64,000 nucleotides of DNA. Origin: Paenibacillus sp. UNC451MF. Lineage in GTDB: Bacteria; Bacillota; Bacilli; Paenibacillales; NBRC-103111. Positions 1 through 8,110 of the stretch are shown here, piece by piece. Both the position numbers and the translations under genes were made by a program. The notes below the pieces were generated by a model that saw only the letters and a list, made by a program, of their open reading frames with translations, had not been told where the DNA came from and ran no database searches. Location: NCBI RefSeq assembly GCF_000686845.1, contig NZ_JMLS01000002.1, positions 186,001 to 250,000 on the forward strand. Reading direction: 5' to 3'. Position 1 is the stretch's first letter; each line of letters begins with the position of its first letter.

Positions 1-1
1 C

Positions 2-505
2 GCGGGAGCATGGAGCAACGCTTTAACCGAACCGCTAGGCTTCCGTCTTCCGATGTTTCCGTCAAAAGGGCAATGCATTTCCGTTAAAACAACCGCCCCC
101 ATCATCAAGAAGACGATATTCACCAAGGGCGGATACATTGTACCGAAGCAGGACGGAACGATGCTCATTGGCGCGACCCAGGAAGAAGCAGGATTCGATA
201 AGCGGTGTCATGTATCAGCGGTAAGCGCGCTGCATGCCAAAGCGGCAACACTGCTTCCAGCCTTGGAACAAGCGGAGCTCGTAAGCACCTGGGCCGGTCT
301 GCGTCCGGGAACCCGGGACGGTCTTCCTTACCTCGGCATTTCGTCCAAGCTCCCCGGCCTGATCTTCTCCACCGGTCATTATAGGAACGGGATCTTGCTT
401 GCTCCTGGTACCGGTAAGCTGGTTCGTCAGCTAGTATTGGGACAACAGCCAGATATGGATTTGACAGCATTCGCTCCGGATCGTATTTTTGCCACAGTAG
501 AGTAA
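2..505 (+). CDS. thiO: glycine oxidase ThiO-type FAD oxidoreductase, C-terminal part
   Basis: This is the 3' end of a gene that enters from the left edge; the reading frame is open from base 2. The family oxidises glycine to the imine used for the thiazole ring of thiamine. The visible part starts with the GAWS element typical of DAO-fold oxidases. It continues with a central strand carrying GGYIVPKQDG and IGATQEEAGFD, then WAGLRPGTRDGLPYLG, and ends with the FAD-contacting TGHYRNGILLAPGTG segment, which is the ThiO signature. No start codon is visible. The stop falls inside a 17-bp tandem duplication. The gene faces the TPR gene tail to tail. Thiamine genes would be expected upstream, outside the window. 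The family call is firm; the exact substrate rests on similarity to ThiO. Confidence 0.88.
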   Translation, partial: AGAWSNALTEPLGFRLPMFPSKGQCISVKTTAPIIKKTIFTKGGYIVPKQDGTMLIGATQEEAGFDKRCHVSAVSALHAKAATLLPALEQAELVSTWAGLRPGTRDGLPYLGISSKLPGLIFSTGHYRNGILLAPGTGKLVRQLVLGQQPDMDLTAFAPDRIFATVE

Positions 506-534
506 TCATTGAACTTCAGTAATCATTGAACTTC
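501..534. repeat. 17-bp perfect tandem duplication at the thiO stop codon
   Basis: The sequence AGTAATCATTGAACTTC occurs twice head to tail with no spacer. The thiO stop codon lies in the first copy. It looks like a recent slippage duplication and has no evident function. Confidence 0.9.
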
Positions 535-545
535 ATATATATTAT

Positions 546-1211
546 TCAGCCTTTTAATCTTGCCAGCATCGCCCATCGGCGTTCAAAACGCCGTCTATAT
601 TTCGGAAGTCCGCGGTACAGCTCAACCGTTTCACGGTACGCTCTGCGGGCTTCTTCTTTTTGCCCCAAACGGGTGTACAGCTGGCCTAACCGATAATAAG
701 CCTCACATGAGGAAGAATTGACTGAACCGAACGTCTCCAAATAGTGAATCGCTTTCCCCGGCTCTCTATCTGCCCAGGCCTCAGCCAGTCTTAAATACGG
801 CTCTCCGTATTTAACCCGAGGATTCATTTCTATTGCCTCTAACAGCAGTTTCTCTCCCTCCTCCAAGTGACCAAGCTTCAGCTTACACACGCCAAGCTCC
901 GCTCTCACATCGGCGGAATCCTCCATAACTGCCCTGATTTGCTCCAGCAGCTCGGCTGCTTCACGATATTGATTACGCTCTATTAAAAGTCGTGCTACAT
1001 CCAGCTTCGCGGAGGTCTGATGCGGATTCATTCTTAGCTCCTGACGCAGCTTGGACAGTCTTCTAGCCCTCTGAATTGGCTTAAAGATACTCGGTGTCAG
1101 TCCAATAAACCGGCGCTCCAATGCGTAAAAAATAATAAGCAGCACAATAAGTGCAATAATCGGACTTCCCGTCAGCCAGGTTAATGCTACAAATAATAAA
1201 AGCTTGCTCAT
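546..1211 (-). CDS. membrane-anchored TPR protein
   Basis: A 221-residue protein. The N-terminus (residues 5-30) is one long hydrophobic segment, followed by a basic stretch (RRARRLSKLRQELR) and about three tetratricopeptide-like helical pairs. These include ARLLIERNQYREAAELLEQI, AELGVCKLKLGHLEEGEKLL and YYRLGQLYTRLGQKEEARRAY. TPR arrays mediate protein contacts, so this is probably a membrane-tethered scaffold facing the cytoplasm. The start ATG follows a modest GGTGGA ribosome site. An extended -10 element (TGGTACAAT, reverse strand, about 1248-1256) lies just upstream. It appears monocistronic. The precise partner or process cannot be told from sequence. Confidence 0.75.
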   Translation of the reverse strand: MSKLLLFVALTWLTGSPIIALIVLLIIFYALERRFIGLTPSIFKPIQRARRLSKLRQELRMNPHQTSAKLDVARLLIERNQYREAAELLEQIRAVMEDSADVRAELGVCKLKLGHLEEGEKLLLEAIEMNPRVKYGEPYLRLAEAWADREPGKAIHYLETFGSVNSSSCEAYYRLGQLYTRLGQKEEARRAYRETVELYRGLPKYRRRFERRWAMLARLKG

Positions 1212-1445
1212 TCCACCGTACCCTTTCGTTGTCTATTTTTCCCATCTATTGTACCATATTTTGCGATCTGGCAGATATTCGATCCCTATCCAAGAATATT
1301 GAGCCAAAAATTGGTATACTTTACATATAAGATGTGAACAATTTGCGTACGGGAAGGACTTTACTTCATGCATCGCGAAAATCAATGAAGTTTATCATTA
1401 TGTTATCGGGCTACTATGTAGCACAATCCGGGGGGATCAGCTTAA

Positions 1446-1709
1446 ATGAATGAGACGCAAGCTAATAAATGGCGCAAAACAAGAACCATGGGGAAAGGCA
1501 AATATGTAATGTATTTTGGCATTTTGGCTTGGGGACTGTCTTTGGCCGCGTTATTTACACTCACAGAATGGCTAACTCAGCAGACGGTTACGACATCTTG
1601 GATTTATATCCGAATTGTTGTGATGGGCATTGTCGGCTTCTTTATCGCGAATTTTCGTTGGGAAGCCCGAGAGAAGAAGCTCCAGCTGTTCCTTCAGCCA
1701 AAAAAATAA
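1446..1709 (+). CDS. small two-TM membrane protein, unrecognised
   Basis: An 87-residue protein with a basic N-terminus and two hydrophobic segments (about residues 20-43 and 51-70) separated by a short TQQTVTTS loop, then a basic tail. This predicts a hairpin membrane protein with both ends inside. A GGGGGGATC ribosome site lies 8-9 bases before the ATG, and a strong intrinsic terminator follows the stop, so the gene is a complete single-gene unit. I do not recognise the family. A shorter overlapping frame starting at 1469 is a shadow without its own ribosome site. Confidence 0.65.
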   Translation: MNETQANKWRKTRTMGKGKYVMYFGILAWGLSLAALFTLTEWLTQQTVTTSWIYIRIVVMGIVGFFIANFRWEAREKKLQLFLQPKK

Positions 1710-1733
1710 ACGCAGTAAGTTAAGTTGGAGTGA

Positions 1734-1769
1734 AAGAGAGCGGAACTCGTGTTCCTGCTCTCTTTTTTT
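1734..1769 (+). terminator. intrinsic terminator after the 1446 gene
   Basis: The stem is GAGAGC plus GGAAC, a TCGT loop, then GTTCC and GCTCTC with one bulged T, followed by seven T residues. Confidence 0.88.
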
Positions 1770-1803
1770 GTTCAAACATATATAAACAATAATTACAAGT
1801 CAC

Positions 1804-1848
1804 TTGACAAAAGTAAGTACATAATTTATTATACTTACATAATGTAAG
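1804..1848 (+). promoter_or_regulatory. azoR promoter overlapped by two inverted repeats
   Basis: A consensus -35 TTGACA (1804-1809) and a -10 TATTAT (1827-1832) are separated by exactly 17 bp. Two inverted repeats overlap it. GTAAGTA (1813-1819) pairs with TACTTAC (1832-1838) across the spacer. A 15-bp palindrome, CTTACAT-A-ATGTAAG (1834-1848), covers the transcription start region. In Bacillus, azoreductase genes are repressed by redox- or quinone-sensing MarR/DUF24 regulators such as YodB and MhqR. These repeats are in the right place for such a repressor, though assignment to a given family is inference. Confidence 0.8.
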
Positions 1849-1915
1849 ATATTTATTAATTCATATCATACTTACTTATAACACTTTGCTTATTAACTTC
1901 AAGGAGGAATAATTC

Positions 1916-2542
1916 ATGTCTACTGTACTTTTTGTAAAAGCTAATGGTCGTCCTGCCGAGCAATCCGCTACGGTTAAACTGTACGATTCTTTTCTCTCCA
2001 CTTATAAAGAAACTCACCCGCAAGATTCCATCGTTGAGCTGGACTTGTTCGCAGAAGAGCTTCCTTATTACGATGTGGACACATTGACAGGCCTGTTCAA
2101 GCAAGGCAAAGGCTTCGAATTGACTGCAGTTGAGCAACAAAAAGCAACTAACGTTAACAAATACCTGGAGCAATTCCTTGCTGCAGACAAAGTGGTATTT
2201 GCCTTCCCATTGTGGAACTTCACCGTTCCTGCTCAATTGTTGACTTACTTCTTCTACATTCTTCAAGCTGGCAAAACTTTCGCCTATACAGCTAACGGCC
2301 CTCAAGGCTTGCAACCTAACAAAAAAGTTGCTCTCTTGAACGCTCGCGGCGGTGTATATTCCGAAGGTCCTATGGCAGCTCTCGAAATGTCCTTGAACTA
2401 TGCAAAAACAATGATGAACTTCATGGGCATTCAAGACGTGACTACTGTAGTAGTTGAAGGCCACAACCAATTCCCTGACAAAGCAGAAGCTATTATCAGC
2501 GAAGGCGTAAAAAATGCAGCTAACGCAGCAGCAGCATTCTAA
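1916..2542 (+). CDS. azoR: FMN-dependent NADH-azoreductase
   Basis: A 208-residue flavodoxin-fold quinone/azo reductase of the AzoR/AcpD family, which reduces quinones and azo compounds with NADH through bound FMN in the cytoplasm. The family hallmarks are visible: the N-terminal strand VLFVKANGRP, the FAFPLWNFTVPAQLLTYFFYIL segment that contacts FMN, and the NARGGVYSEGPM loop. Its length is normal for the family. An AAGGAGGAA ribosome site precedes the ATG. Codon choice is noticeably more biased than in neighbouring genes, suggesting high expression. The gene stands alone between its own promoter and a terminator. The likely role is detoxification of electrophilic quinones. Confidence 0.93.
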   Translation: MSTVLFVKANGRPAEQSATVKLYDSFLSTYKETHPQDSIVELDLFAEELPYYDVDTLTGLFKQGKGFELTAVEQQKATNVNKYLEQFLAADKVVFAFPLWNFTVPAQLLTYFFYILQAGKTFAYTANGPQGLQPNKKVALLNARGGVYSEGPMAALEMSLNYAKTMMNFMGIQDVTTVVVEGHNQFPDKAEAIISEGVKNAANAAAAF

Positions 2543-2560
2543 TTTAAGCATTCGGTAATA

Positions 2561-2606
2561 AAAATACCCTTCATCTCTCCTTTTGAGAGGTTAAGGGTAT
2601 TTTTTG
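2561..2606 (+). terminator. intrinsic terminator of azoR
   Basis: AAAATACCCTT pairs with AAGGGTATTTTT, with a nested CTCTC/GAGAG inner stem, and a T tract on the 3' side. Confidence 0.9.
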
Positions 2607-2631
2607 TCATTAGCAGATCTATGTTTAGACA

Positions 2632-2664
2632 GAAAAAGGTCCACAATCGCTTGGATTGCGGACC
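2632..2664 (-). terminator. intrinsic terminator of the 2751-3059 gene
   Basis: Read on the reverse strand, GGTCCGCAATC pairs with GATTGTGGACC and is followed by TTTTTC. Its position directly downstream of the reverse-strand gene supports that gene being real. Confidence 0.85.
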
Positions 2665-2750
2665 GTCAAGTGTTTTATATTAAAAAGGGGGTCGAGTTCT
2701 ATTATAACCGCCCAACATTAAAGCCAGATGAATAACCTGTTACAATTTGA

Positions 2751-3059
2751 TTACTGAACGGTTTCGGGATTTATTGTTTTCTTTCTCATTATAAACAGTG
2801 CGAAGAGCAGCAAAACCTCTGTATTGCCAAAAGTGACTCCGAAGCCGAACAATCCAAACATACGGGAGAAGCCTTCGAACAACGAGGCCCACCAAATGCA
2901 AGCCGGTACGGTTATCGCCAGATTAATGACAAGGGAAACTAGAAACGATACGAGCATCTTCTTCGTCTTTATCATAAACAAAATTCCTAGCAGAAGGGGA
3001 AAAACGAAGGCGGCACTCAAAATAAGCCAATATATATTATCGTAAGACAACTTGCTCAC
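2751..3059 (-). CDS. small three-TM membrane protein, unrecognised
   Basis: A 102-residue, very hydrophobic protein with three likely membrane segments (about residues 10-30, 33-58 and 66-92), separated by a KTKK basic loop and an aromatic WWASLFEGFSRMFG stretch. The called start is GTG with only a weak GGGA upstream, so the true start could differ. A good intrinsic terminator lies downstream on the same strand. No family is recognised. It sits between convergent azoR and a divergently transcribed basic protein. Confidence 0.55.
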   Translation of the reverse strand: MSKLSYDNIYWLILSAAFVFPLLLGILFMIKTKKMLVSFLVSLVINLAITVPACIWWASLFEGFSRMFGLFGFGVTFGNTEVLLLFALFIMRKKTINPETVQ

Positions 3060-3224
3060 TCCCGAATCCGAATAAATAAAACTTGAATCTTTACTAAGGT
3101 TAACAAATCACCGTGGGGAAAACAACCGATTCTGCATTTTGTTTCAAAACTGTCATAGTATCACAAACTCGATCTTATCGGTTATAATAATGGAGTAAGT
3201 ATATTTCTAGAAGGAGGTGCCTAT

Positions 3225-3443
3225 ATGGCACAGAGCAAAGCAAAGAAAAACCGATGCCGGATCGTACGCGAAGGCGGCTTGAATCCAGAGATGCAAAGAC
3301 TTCATTGGAACGGTATCGTACCGGTTGAACGAAAAACACCTACCTTAGCAGAGAAAAAAGATAAGCTTCAACGTAAGCACAAACATAAATGGAACCGCAC
3401 ACTGCAGAGCAGCGACGGTTCCATTTTACGTTCCGGAGCTTAA
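3225..3443 (+). CDS. small basic protein, unrecognised
   Basis: A 72-residue, strongly basic, soluble protein rich in Lys and Arg (AQSKAKKNRCRIVREGG, then KKDKLQRKHKHKWNR). A consensus AGAAGGAGGTG ribosome site ends 7-8 bases before the ATG, which strongly supports translation. A TATAAT box lies at 3183-3188, but no good -35 element goes with it. The charge suggests nucleic-acid binding, perhaps in the spore or at the ribosome; this is inference. It is tail to tail with the 3459 gene. Confidence 0.68.
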   Translation: MAQSKAKKNRCRIVREGGLNPEMQRLHWNGIVPVERKTPTLAEKKDKLQRKHKHKWNRTLQSSDGSILRSGA

Positions 3444-3458
3444 TAGCTTAAGACCTGG

Positions 3459-4067
3459 CTATGGTTGCCTCATTACCTCAGTGTTCTGCGAGGTCAGCTC
3501 ATACAGCTGTTTCCCGCTGCTATCATAAGCGTAAAGCTTACTATCCCAAGCATTCTCGCTTGCTGGATCTTTCACAGAGTAGGCTCGAGTTACCATATAT
3601 AAGTGGTCACGCGGCTCCGTCATCTGCTCCAACCCGTCCGGCCAAACGACACGCAAGCGGGTCACATTCGGATCACGCACCTGCCCCATAAAACAATAGT
3701 GACGGCGCTGTTTCAATGTGGACATCCCCATTTTGAAGCTGAGCAGCGTATCCGGCTTCAACTCGCTGCCAAAACCTCCGCCTCTATTTTCCCAGAAGAG
3801 TCCTAATGAGCGGGACATATACATTTGATGAAATAAACCATGTTCTTCATCATATAACAATACAGCGTAATTCCCGTCTCCACTTTCTATCATCGTATGA
3901 ATCTGCGCAGGCGGCATTTCCATACCAAGCAGCGCTTCCGACACGACTCCCTCAGGAGTCCAGGGATTAGCGGAATAATGGATTCGAAACAAGAAGAGTG
4001 CTGCCGCTAAAATAATAAACCAGCGAAGTAGGTGCCCTCTATACAGCTGTATGAATTGCCCCATCAT
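3459..4067 (-). CDS. membrane-anchored protein, unrecognised
   Basis: A 202-residue protein with an N-terminal hydrophobic segment (about residues 12-27, HLLRWFIILAAALFLFRI) that should act as a signal anchor, leaving most of the chain outside the cell. The external part is mixed beta/polar sequence with paired Arg and aromatic residues (YYxx and RLRVVWPDG type strands). No enzyme motif is seen. Its start lies one base after the stop of the upstream 158-residue gene, so the two are almost certainly co-translated. Both are membrane-anchored and may form a two-protein envelope unit. Function unknown. Confidence 0.7.
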   Translation of the reverse strand: MMGQFIQLYRGHLLRWFIILAAALFLFRIHYSANPWTPEGVVSEALLGMEMPPAQIHTMIESGDGNYAVLLYDEEHGLFHQMYMSRSLGLFWENRGGGFGSELKPDTLLSFKMGMSTLKQRRHYCFMGQVRDPNVTRLRVVWPDGLEQMTEPRDHLYMVTRAYSVKDPASENAWDSKLYAYDSSGKQLYELTSQNTEVMRQP

Positions 4068-4068
4068 C

Positions 4069-4545
4069 TCAACGCTCCCCCCTTGTCAGAGGGATCGTAA
4101 AGCTAAAGGATTCTCCATAGGCTTCGTTAAAAATTCGAACGCTGCGAATTCCTTGCGGCACATTACTGAACAAATAATCCCCATCAGATCGGAACGAATG
4201 ATTCGAACTGCTCGAACCGCGCTGATCCAACAAAAATCCGCTATCCGTTTGAACCTGCACCCGATTTGGCAGCTTGCTTGGCGTCTTCCCTGTACCGGTC
4301 ATATAAACGGATAATTCTCCGTCTCCGTCGTATAGCACCCCATTCAATCGTATCTTTTTGCCGAAATAGGTTTGAATCTCAGGGCTTCCTTCGAAAAAGC
4401 TCCCTTGCTTCTTCGCTTTCCGAACGTCATCGCTAAGTCGGTTCAGATTAGCAAGAGGAACCAGCGTTACCATAATAACCTGCACAATCAGAACAGAGAG
4501 CAGCATCCATTCGATAATTCGCATCATCCTTCTCAATAGTAGCAT
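4069..4545 (-). CDS. membrane-anchored beta-rich protein, unrecognised
   Basis: A 158-residue protein with one N-terminal membrane segment (about residues 12-32, IEWMLLSVLIVQVIMVTLVPLA), followed by an extracytoplasmic domain. That domain carries VYMTGTGKTPSKLPNRVQVQTD, then SDGDYLFSNVPQGIRSVRIF, which resembles a small beta-sandwich. A GAGGGG ribosome site precedes the start. It is first in a two-gene unit with the 3459-4067 gene; their start and stop nearly touch. No family recognised. Confidence 0.7.
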   Translation of the reverse strand: MLLLRRMMRIIEWMLLSVLIVQVIMVTLVPLANLNRLSDDVRKAKKQGSFFEGSPEIQTYFGKKIRLNGVLYDGDGELSVYMTGTGKTPSKLPNRVQVQTDSGFLLDQRGSSSSNHSFRSDGDYLFSNVPQGIRSVRIFNEAYGESFSFTIPLTRGER

Positions 4546-4639
4546 CCCCTCTGGCTGGAAATTGTGACTTACAGGATCAGACGACTTTTTCCAGTAAAAG
4601 GTTGCAAACGGAATGCACCTGTTTCACAGTGCGGAACTA

Positions 4640-6103
4640 CTATCCTTTGACAAAGACGGTTTTAATCGAGGTGAAAAATTCAATAGCTGCCTGCCCCTGC
4701 TCTCTAGAATGCGAGCTGGACTGCTTCATGCCGCCAAATGGCGCCTGCAATTCTACCCCCGCGGACTCCGCATTCACACGTACCAAACCCGCATCCATCT
4801 CCCGGATAAATGAAAGCATGCTGCCGATATCCCTGGTGAAAATGGAGGCACTTAAACCGAATTTCACATCGTTAGCCAGTTCAATCGCTTCCTCCAAGGA
4901 ATCCACTTTCATTAATGCAAGTACAGGCCCGAATATTTCCTCCTGCGCTATAGCCATTTGACGGGTAACCCCATCGAATACCGTCGGTTCCACATAGAAG
5001 CCATCCTGTAAATCTGCTGTTGAAGGCTTCTTGCCTCCGCAGAGCAGCACCGCGCCTTCCTGCTTCCCTTGCTCAATATAGCCTAATACCGTATCCAGCT
5101 GCGATTGGCTTGCGCAAGGTCCCATCCAAGTACTTCCGTCCAATCCGCTGCCTAATCGTATGGCATTGACCTTTTCCAACAGCTTCTGCTTAAAAGCTTC
5201 ATACACTTCGCTATGAACAATGACGCGGCTTGTGGCTGTACATTTTTGACCTGTAGAACGAAGCCCGCCGCTGATTGTAGCTTCCACCGCCAAATCCAGG
5301 TCGGCATCGGCTGCAACAATGACCGGATTTTTTCCGCCCATCTCCAGCTGGTATTTGGCGCCTCTCTTCAGAGCACCTAAGCCAACCTGCTTGCCAACCT
5401 GGTCGGAGCCCGTGAAGGTGATAGCCTGAATGTCCGGGTGATCGATGATCCCCTGCCCAATCACGGTCCCTCTACCTGTAACCATATTGATGACCCCCGC
5501 TGGCATACCTGCTTCATGAAAGCACTCCATGACTAGGGCAGCCGTTACAGCTGTTTCCTGAGCAGGCTTGAACACGACAGAATTGCCGTAGATTAGGGCA
5601 GGAGCCATCTTCCATACTGGAATCGCTACTGGGAAGTTCCATGGCGTAATGACACCTACGACGCCGAGAGGAGCGCGTGTGGTAAACATCAATCCCTCGC
5701 TATCCGTAGACGGAATAACGTCCCCCACCTTGCGCATACCTTCTCCCGCATAGTAACGGAGAATCGCTACTCCACGTGCAGTCTCCCCCTTGGCCTCCGG
5801 AAATGTCTTGCCCATCTCGCGAGTCATCATCTCGGCGACTTCATCCAATCGCCGTTCCAGTGCGTTTGCTACCTTATACAAGTATTCTCCTCTTGCCGCG
5901 CCTGACAGTCGCCCCCAGGAGCGGCTTGCCTGCTTGGCTGCTGCTGCAGCATGATCTAGGTCGGCCTGCACTGATTTTTGTATAAATCCTACCGTTTCGT
6001 GACGGTTAGCCGGATTGATGCTTCCTTCCGTCTCGCCTGATACCGAAGCTAGCCACTGCCCTCCGATATAATTAAGAAACGTGCGATTGTTGATTGTCAT
6101 CAT
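4640..6103 (-). CDS. aldehyde dehydrogenase, likely 2-oxoglutarate semialdehyde (2,5-dioxopentanoate) dehydrogenase
   Basis: A 487-residue NAD(P)-dependent aldehyde dehydrogenase. The catalytic set is complete: the oxyanion Asn in TPWNFP (about N156), the cofactor Lys in VVFKPA (K179), the general-base Glu in LEMGGKNP (E254) and the nucleophile Cys in GQKCTATSR (C288). It resembles Bacillus YcbD-type 2,5-dioxovalerate dehydrogenases. The gene overlaps the end of the upstream FAH-family gene by about 30 bases. Together they fit the last two steps of the oxidative pentose or sugar-acid route, where 2-keto-3-deoxy-pentonate becomes 2-oxoglutarate. Of the GTG-ATG-ATG start cluster the ATG at 6103 has the best spacing to AGGAAAGG. 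The family is certain; the substrate is inferred from the neighbour. Confidence 0.88.
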   Translation of the reverse strand: MMTINNRTFLNYIGGQWLASVSGETEGSINPANRHETVGFIQKSVQADLDHAAAAAKQASRSWGRLSGAARGEYLYKVANALERRLDEVAEMMTREMGKTFPEAKGETARGVAILRYYAGEGMRKVGDVIPSTDSEGLMFTTRAPLGVVGVITPWNFPVAIPVWKMAPALIYGNSVVFKPAQETAVTAALVMECFHEAGMPAGVINMVTGRGTVIGQGIIDHPDIQAITFTGSDQVGKQVGLGALKRGAKYQLEMGGKNPVIVAADADLDLAVEATISGGLRSTGQKCTATSRVIVHSEVYEAFKQKLLEKVNAIRLGSGLDGSTWMGPCASQSQLDTVLGYIEQGKQEGAVLLCGGKKPSTADLQDGFYVEPTVFDGVTRQMAIAQEEIFGPVLALMKVDSLEEAIELANDVKFGLSASIFTRDIGSMLSFIREMDAGLVRVNAESAGVELQAPFGGMKQSSSHSREQGQAAIEFFTSIKTVFVKG

Positions 6104-6989
6104 CACTCATCCTTTCCTGATTCTTCACATCATTGATCAGCATACCGATACCGCTAATTCCGATTTCAATACGATCTCCATCAAGCAAAGTAAACTCATT
6201 AGGAGGCACAATGCATGTGCCGGTCAGAAGCACGGTTCCATCGAAAATATCGTTGTCACGGGTCAGGAACGATACCAGCTCCTCCAGCTTCCGCTTCAGC
6301 TGTCCCGTGCTGGCTGTACCCTCCACGACCTTGTGCCCTGAGCGATAGATACGGCACACAATATCCAGAGCATAAGGATCGGCTACTGTGTCCGCAAGCC
6401 GGATAGCCGGGCCTATTGAGCAGGATTTGCGCCACATTTTGGCTTGAGGCAAATAGAGCGGGTTCTCCCCCTCGATATCTCGGCAGCTCATATCGTTGCC
6501 TATCGTATATCCAATAATCCGTCCCGACTTGTCGATCACAAGTCCAAGCTCCGGCTCTGGAATTTGCCAAGTCGAATCGCTGCGCAAGCATAAGACTCCG
6601 CCGGGTCCTACCGTTCGTGCCGCCGTCGATTTAAAGAACAGCTCGGGTCGTTCCGCATCATACACTTTATCGTAAAAAGTAGATGCATCCAGCTTGCCGC
6701 CGGTCGCTTCATAGTTCCGAGCTTGACGGCTTCTCTCATAGGTAACCCCCGCTGCCCACACCTCAGGTGCTACAATCGGCGCAAGAAGATGAAGCGTTTC
6801 CATATTGGCGCTGATTGCAACCAAATGAGGCAGCTCCCGCTCCAGCCAGCCTGAAGCGGTTATTCCTTCCTTGTCTGCAGTCTGTATAAGCTCGAATAAG
6901 TCATGAAACTCCAGCGGGTATACGCTTCCCTCCTCTGTTACGGCCGCCATTACTGCTTTTCCCTGATCCAGATAACGAATGATTCTCAA
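6072..6989 (-). CDS. fumarylacetoacetate hydrolase-fold protein, likely 2-keto-3-deoxy-pentonate dehydratase
   Basis: A 305-residue FAH-superfamily enzyme. The metal-binding core is visible: the Glu pair in [10 protein letters not shown], then [21 protein letters not shown], and the late [22 protein letters not shown] strand. I place the start at a TTG (6987-6989) because GGAGG lies 8 bases before it. The longer ATG-initiated frame runs backwards through the operator palindrome and is unlikely. In the Weimberg-type pathway an FAH-fold enzyme dehydrates 2-keto-3-deoxy-arabinonate or -xylonate to 2-oxoglutarate semialdehyde, and the next gene is the matching dehydrogenase. The pathway assignment is inference. 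It is preceded by a palindromic operator and an IclR gene. Confidence 0.83.
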   Translation of the reverse strand: MRIIRYLDQGKAVMAAVTEEGSVYPLEFHDLFELIQTADKEGITASGWLERELPHLVAISANMETLHLLAPIVAPEVWAAGVTYERSRQARNYEATGGKLDASTFYDKVYDAERPELFFKSTAARTVGPGGVLCLRSDSTWQIPEPELGLVIDKSGRIIGYTIGNDMSCRDIEGENPLYLPQAKMWRKSCSIGPAIRLADTVADPYALDIVCRIYRSGHKVVEGTASTGQLKRKLEELVSFLTRDNDIFDGTVLLTGTCIVPPNEFTLLDGDRIEIGISGIGMLINDVKNQERMSDDDNQQSHVS

Positions 6990-7004
6990 GATGATCGCCT
7001 CCAA

Positions 7005-7025
7005 TTGTTTTATAATATAAAACAA
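7005..7025. promoter_or_regulatory. perfect 21-bp palindromic operator before the FAH/aldehyde dehydrogenase pair
   Basis: The half-site TTGTTTTATA, a central A, then the exact reverse complement of the half-site. It sits 2 bp upstream of the ribosome site of the FAH-type gene and next to the IclR gene. IclR proteins bind such A/T-rich palindromes of 15-21 bp. A weaker copy matching 14 of 21 positions lies at 7873-7893, before the iclR start, consistent with autoregulation. Confidence 0.8.
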
Positions 7026-7047
7026 GGTTCTCAAAAATATATTTAAA

Positions 7048-7071
7048 AAAGAGACTTCATGAGTTCTCTTT
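7048..7071 (-). terminator. intrinsic terminator of the first iclR gene
   Basis: On the reverse strand AAAGAGA and TCTCTTT form a stem around a 10-base loop, followed by a T run. It begins just past the iclR stop codon, so the downstream pair probably has its own promoter at the palindrome. Confidence 0.7.
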
Positions 7072-7072
7072 C

Positions 7073-7840
7073 TTAAACCTTGACCATCCCGAAGCCCATT
7101 TGGTTGGAAATGCGCTCACCGGAACTTTTCAGTACCGGAATGAAAGCTTGCAGCTCCGCGTCGTTTACATTGGATATAAGCGTGGATATGCTTACTGCAG
7201 CGATTACCTGCCCTGTGTGGTTGCGAATCGGTACCGCCACACAGCGAACGCCAGGCTCATTCTCCTGATCATCCATAGCGTAGCTGTCTCTTCTTACCTG
7301 CTCCAGTTCTTGGATAAATGAAGCTTTATCCGTTATTGTCCTAGAAGTATGTACCGTAAAATCATAACCTTGAAGCAGCCGCTCTAGTTCAGCTTGCGGC
7401 ATGAACGCTGCCAGCACTTTTCCTACGGAGCTGCAATGCAAAGGAATCCGTCTGCCAATACGCGAATAGCGGATGACCGCTCTAGGTCCCTCAACCTTAT
7501 CTATGTATACGCCTTCCCTGCCTTCTTGTATGACCAAGTGAGAGGTTTGACCCGTCGCGGAAGCCAACTCCAATAGCTCAGCACGTGCTACCGCACGGAT
7601 ATCGAGATGCTGGAGCAGCAGGTGCCCGCGTTCCAACAGCTTCATTCCGAGTCGATACTTCCCGGTTTCTGGATTCTGCTCGATGTACCGATGCTCCTGA
7701 AGCGTTTTCAATAAGGAATGAACGGTGCTTTTGTGCAGATCCATCTTGCGGCTAATTTCGGTAATTTTCAACTCGCTCTCCTGTTCATCGAATAAGTCGA
7801 GGATTCGCAGTGCTCTGTCTAATGACTGAATAATCGGCAT
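7073..7840 (-). CDS. IclR-family transcriptional regulator (sugar-acid pathway type)
   Basis: A 255-residue regulator. The N-terminal winged helix-turn-helix spans about residues 5-65 ([40 protein letters not shown]). The C-terminal effector domain follows, with [12 protein letters not shown] and the [23 protein letters not shown] signature. I chose the ATG at 7838-7840 because AAGGAGC lies 6 bases upstream; a start 10 codons earlier has no ribosome site. Members such as KdgR respond to keto-deoxy sugar acids. The 21-bp palindrome before the next operon is its likely target, with a weaker copy at its own promoter. Confidence 0.9.
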   Translation of the reverse strand: MPIIQSLDRALRILDLFDEQESELKITEISRKMDLHKSTVHSLLKTLQEHRYIEQNPETGKYRLGMKLLERGHLLLQHLDIRAVARAELLELASATGQTSHLVIQEGREGVYIDKVEGPRAVIRYSRIGRRIPLHCSSVGKVLAAFMPQAELERLLQGYDFTVHTSRTITDKASFIQELEQVRRDSYAMDDQENEPGVRCVAVPIRNHTGQVIAAVSISTLISNVNDAELQAFIPVLKSSGERISNQMGFGMVKV

Positions 7841-7872
7841 CGGTAAGCTCCTTCGCACGTTGTGGATCATTT

Positions 7873-7893
7873 TCGTTTTACATTATAGTACTT
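7873..7893. promoter_or_regulatory. degenerate copy of the IclR palindrome at the iclR promoter
   Basis: Matches 14 of 21 positions of the 7005-7025 palindrome, best in the left half (CGTTTTA). It lies 32-53 bp upstream of the iclR start, suiting autoregulation. The assignment is inference. A further inverted repeat, CAGTTGT-N9-ACAACTG, lies at 7930-7952. Confidence 0.4.
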
Positions 7894-7966
7894 TGTTTTC
7901 AAATACTGGATGTTACTTTCACTATAATGCAGTTGTCATGAATGTACAACTGTAAATTTATGAACA

Positions 7967-7998
7967 GATTAAAAAGAAATGAACGCCTTACGGCGTTC
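7967..7998 (-). terminator. intrinsic terminator after the HAD hydrolase operon
   Basis: A perfect GAACGCC/GGCGTTC hairpin with a four-base loop. Read on the reverse strand it is followed by ATTTCTTTTTAATC. It closes the long reverse-strand operon that ends with the HAD gene at 8111. Confidence 0.75.
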
Positions 7999-8110
7999 AA
8001 GTTTGTCGAGATCTATGAAAATGAGAGATCTGTATAATATCAAGTGGAGGAGCTAATTTCTGTCCGCTGTTGTTACCGGCGCACTACCCAACGGCCCTAT
8101 GATCCTTCTA

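Noticed and set aside
1856-2551. A 231-codon reverse frame covering azoR
   Set aside because: Cys/Phe-rich shadow of the strongly codon-biased azoR gene; no promoter or ribosome site.
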